Shown: one piece after another, positions 37,312 to 39,417 of the stretch
Layout: each line of letters opens with the position of its first letter
Position numbering within the stretch: position 1 is the first letter of the stretch
DNA from: Frankia tisae
GTDB taxonomy: Bacteria; Actinomycetota; Actinomycetes; Frankiales; Frankiaceae
Assembly: GCF_025403405.1 (NCBI RefSeq)
Contig: NZ_JANEZT010000011.1
Location: 1 to 39,417, forward strand
Direction of reading: 5' to 3'
Length of the DNA stretch: 39,417 bases
The notes under the pieces: model-generated
Databases searched by the model: none
Seen by the model: only the letters and a program-made list of their open reading frames with translations
What the model was told of the DNA's origin: nothing
Translations under genes and position numbers: made by a program

Positions 37312-39321
37312 ATGATGATCGGACGTTCAGTAGGCCGGGTTGTCATCTCCGATGTGACCCCGGTCGTGTCGTGCGGGCAGTGGCCCGCGCGCGCGGTCGT
37401 GGGCGAAAATCTCACCGTCGGTGCGACCGTGTTCCGCGAGGGTCACGATCTCATCGGGGCGAACGTCGTGCTGTCTGGTCCCGACGGCCAGGGCACTCCG
37501 TTCATCCGCATGCATTCAGCGGGTGTCGGGACCGACCGGCTCGAGGCGGAGATCACTGCCGGCGACGAGGGCCTGTGGGGGTACCGCGTCGAGGCGTGGT
37601 CGGATCCGGTCGCCACCTGGCGGCACGGCATCGAGCTCAAGGTCGGCGCGGGGCAGAGCGTCGACGAGCTCGCGGTCGACTTCGAGGACGGCGCGCGCCT
37701 GCTGCTGCGGGCGCTGCCGGGCGTGCCGGAGGGGCGCCGCGCCGAACTCGCCCGGGCGGTGGCGGCGCTGCGGGACGACACCCGCGACGATCCCCACGAA
37801 CGGATCGCCGCCGCCCTCGACCCTCGGCTGGCGAGCCTGCTGGACGCCTTCCCGCTGCGCGAGCTGGTCACCCGTTCCTCCTTGTACCGGATCTGGGTCG
37901 ACCGGCCCCGGGCGCTGTACGGGAGCTGGTACGAGATGTTCCCGCGCTCGGAGGGGGCGACCCTCGACCCGCCGCGCTCGGGGACCTTCCTCACCGCCAC
38001 CGCACGCCTGCCGGCTATCGCCGCGATGGGCTTCGACGTGGTGTACCTGCCGCCGATCCACCCGGTCGGCGAGATCAACCGCAAGGGTCCGAACAACACC
38101 CTCGTTCCCGGCCCGGACGATCCCGGCTCGCCCTGGGCGATCGGCAGCGAGCACGGCGGCCACGACGCCGTGCACCCGGACCTGGGGACGATCGAGGACT
38201 TCGACCTGTTCGTGGCGCGGGCCCGCTCCCTGGGCATGGAGATCGCCCTGGATCTTGCCCTGCAGTGCGCGCCGGACCATCCGTGGGCGAAGCACCACCC
38301 GGAGTGGTTCGTCGTGCGCAGCGACGGCTCGATTGCCTACGCGGAGAATCCGCCGAAGAAGTACCAGGACATCTACCCGCTGAACTTCGACACCGACCCG
38401 ACCGGGCTGTACCAGGAGGTCCTGCGGGTCGTCCGGCACTGGACCGCGCACGGAGTGCGAATTTTCCGGGTGGACAACCCGCACACCAAGCCGGTCGAGT
38501 TCTGGGAGTGGCTCATCGGCCAGGTGAAGGCCACCGAGCCGGATGTGCTGTTCCTCGCCGAGGCGTTCACCCGGCCGGCGATGATGCACACCCTCGCCAA
38601 GATCGGTTTCACCCAGTCCTATACGTACTTCACCTGGCGCAACCAGAAATGGGAGCTCGAGGAGTACGCCCAGGAGCTGATCGAAGCCGCCCACTACATG
38701 CGGCCGAACTTCTTCGTGAACACCCCGGACATCCTGCCGGGCTACCTGCAGGAGGGCGGGCCCGCGGCGTTCCGGATCCGGGCAGCGCTCGCGGCCACGA
38801 TGTCGCCGACCTGGGGTGTGTACGCCGGATACGAGCTGTATGAGAATGCCTCGATCCGGCCGGGCAGCGAGGAGTACCTCGACTCGGAGAAGTACCAGTA
38901 CCGGCCGCGGGACTGGGTGGCGGCCGAGCGCGAGGGCCACTCCCTCGCGCCCTACCTGACCCGGCTCAACCAGATCCGCCGAGCCCATCCGGCGCTGCAC
39001 TGGCTGCGCAACCTGCACCTGCACCACGCCGACGGCGACGAGTTCATCGTCTACTCCAAGCGGCTGGCCGAGGTGGACGGTTCAGCCGGCCCAGGCGGTT
39101 CAGCCGACACCGTGCTCGTCATCGTCAACCTCGACCCGCACGAAGCGCGGGAGACCACAGTGCGCCTCGACATGCCCGCCCTGGGCCTCGGCTGGGACGA
39201 CTCCTTCGACGTGACCGACGAGATCACCGGCGAGACCTACCAGTGGAGCCGGGACAACTACGTCCGGCTCGATCCGTCGGTCGAGCCCGCGCACATCCTC
39301 ACCGTGCGGGCCCGGTCGTGA
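37312..39321 (+). CDS. glgE: Alpha-1,4-glucan:maltose-1-phosphate maltosyltransferase GlgE
   Basis: GlgE (GH13_3) transfers maltosyl units from maltose-1-phosphate to the end of alpha-glucans. The 669-residue protein has the N-terminal beta domain (DVTPVVSCGQWPARAVVGE, as in mycobacterial GlgE), a helical dimerisation region and the GH13 barrel. Nucleophile D388 lies in FRVDNPHTKP and acid/base E417 in FLAEAFTRP; their 29-residue separation equals that of the Streptomyces enzyme. Start is ATG 37312 with AAGG upstream; GTG 37288 is an alternative. The stop overlaps a possible plus-strand ATG (TGATG) at the edge, but the minus strand there looks like an L10 fragment. The usual neighbours treS, pep2 and glgB are not in the window, though they may lie to the right. 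Confidence 0.95.
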   Translation: MMIGRSVGRVVISDVTPVVSCGQWPARAVVGENLTVGATVFREGHDLIGANVVLSGPDGQGTPFIRMHSAGVGTDRLEAEITAGDEGLWGYRVEAWSDPVATWRHGIELKVGAGQSVDELAVDFEDGARLLLRALPGVPEGRRAELARAVAALRDDTRDDPHERIAAALDPRLASLLDAFPLRELVTRSSLYRIWVDRPRALYGSWYEMFPRSEGATLDPPRSGTFLTATARLPAIAAMGFDVVYLPPIHPVGEINRKGPNNTLVPGPDDPGSPWAIGSEHGGHDAVHPDLGTIEDFDLFVARARSLGMEIALDLALQCAPDHPWAKHHPEWFVVRSDGSIAYAENPPKKYQDIYPLNFDTDPTGLYQEVLRVVRHWTAHGVRIFRVDNPHTKPVEFWEWLIGQVKATEPDVLFLAEAFTRPAMMHTLAKIGFTQSYTYFTWRNQKWELEEYAQELIEAAHYMRPNFFVNTPDILPGYLQEGGPAAFRIRAALAATMSPTWGVYAGYELYENASIRPGSEEYLDSEKYQYRPRDWVAAEREGHSLAPYLTRLNQIRRAHPALHWLRNLHLHHADGDEFIVYSKRLAEVDGSAGPGGSADTVLVIVNLDPHEARETTVRLDMPALGLGWDDSFDVTDEITGETYQWSRDNYVRLDPSVEPAHILTVRARS

Positions 39322-39417
39322 TGGAACCGGAGCCGCTCAGCGAGCCCATCGGCGACAACGCCGCCCTTGACCACGAGGGCCGGGTTCGCGCGGGCGAAGT
39401 CGCGCAGGCCCTTGGCC
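39258..39417 (-). pseudogene. Fragment resembling ribosomal protein L10, truncated (extends past right edge)
   Basis: On the minus strand the last 57 bases (39416-39360) read AKGLRDFARANPALVVKGG. I recognise this as the central part of ribosomal protein L10 (RplJ), where an A-K-x-(I/L)-R-x-F-A-R-x-N-P-A-L-V-V-K-G-G stretch is typical. After it the similarity stops, and the frame runs about 33 unrelated codons into the 3' end of glgE, stopping at 39258. Real L10 has a further 70 or more residues here. It therefore looks like a 3'-truncated gene copy. The evidence is short and lies at the edge. Alternatively a plus-strand gene starting at ATG 39321 could overlap the glgE stop. Confidence 0.45.

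Noticed and set aside
39321-39417. Plus-strand gene beginning MEPEPLSEPIG that overlaps the glgE stop
   Set aside because: Only 32 codons are visible with no similarity to treS or another expected neighbour, while the minus strand shows an L10-like stretch. Kept only as an alternative.

Overview
The window is uniformly very GC-rich. It uses many GTG starts and some TTG starts, and it combines mycofactocin, GlgE-type alpha-glucan metabolism, an NsdA-like TPR regulator and an actinobacterial-style TerD gene set. This points to a filamentous actinobacterium. A Frankia-like genome is my best guess, from gene style only and without any database match.

Layout. Positions 1-332 hold the leader and two tandem promoters of a ribosomal RNA operon on the minus strand; the 16S gene should start just beyond the left edge. 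Positions 333-1095 show no recognisable gene. A two-gene mycofactocin unit follows on the plus strand (mftE and a mycofactocin-type SDR, 1096-2639), without the other mft genes. Next come a ROK sugar kinase (minus), the electron-transfer flavoprotein pair etfB-etfA (minus), an NsdA-like regulator and a membrane-anchored EEP-fold phosphatase/nuclease (plus), and an enoyl-CoA hydratase (minus). Glycogen debranching enzyme glgX (plus) and alpha-glucan phosphorylase glgP (minus) converge, and acetyl-CoA synthetase lies behind them (minus). The GlgE maltosyltransferase closes the window on the plus strand.

Two tellurium-resistance-type (Ter) blocks lie between the glycogen genes, all on the minus strand. 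Block A (21679 down to 16916) is a tightly coupled four-gene biosynthetic cassette: HpcH/CitE-like aldolase, phosphoribosyltransferase-TRSP, StiP-like protein and HAD phosphatase. Each junction is a 4-base start/stop overlap. Block B (36641 down to 25393) holds TerD, a DUF475/TerC-like membrane protein, a second TerD-family protein, a GrpE-like protein with a long disordered N-terminus, a short Hsp70 without a lid, and a giant double-zinc-ribbon/FN3 protein. The giant protein contains a segment laid out like a J-domain but lacking a proper HPD motif. Together these read as a dedicated Hsp70, nucleotide-exchange-factor and J-like chaperone machine wired to TerD/TerC-type sensing. This is the most interesting system in the window.

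A lower-GC patch (22080-22910) with a frameshifted reading frame and a secreted GH26 glycosidase separates the two Ter blocks. At the extreme right edge the minus strand reads as a short fragment of ribosomal protein L10, overlapping the end of glgE. No tRNA, CRISPR array, insertion sequence or phage gene was seen.
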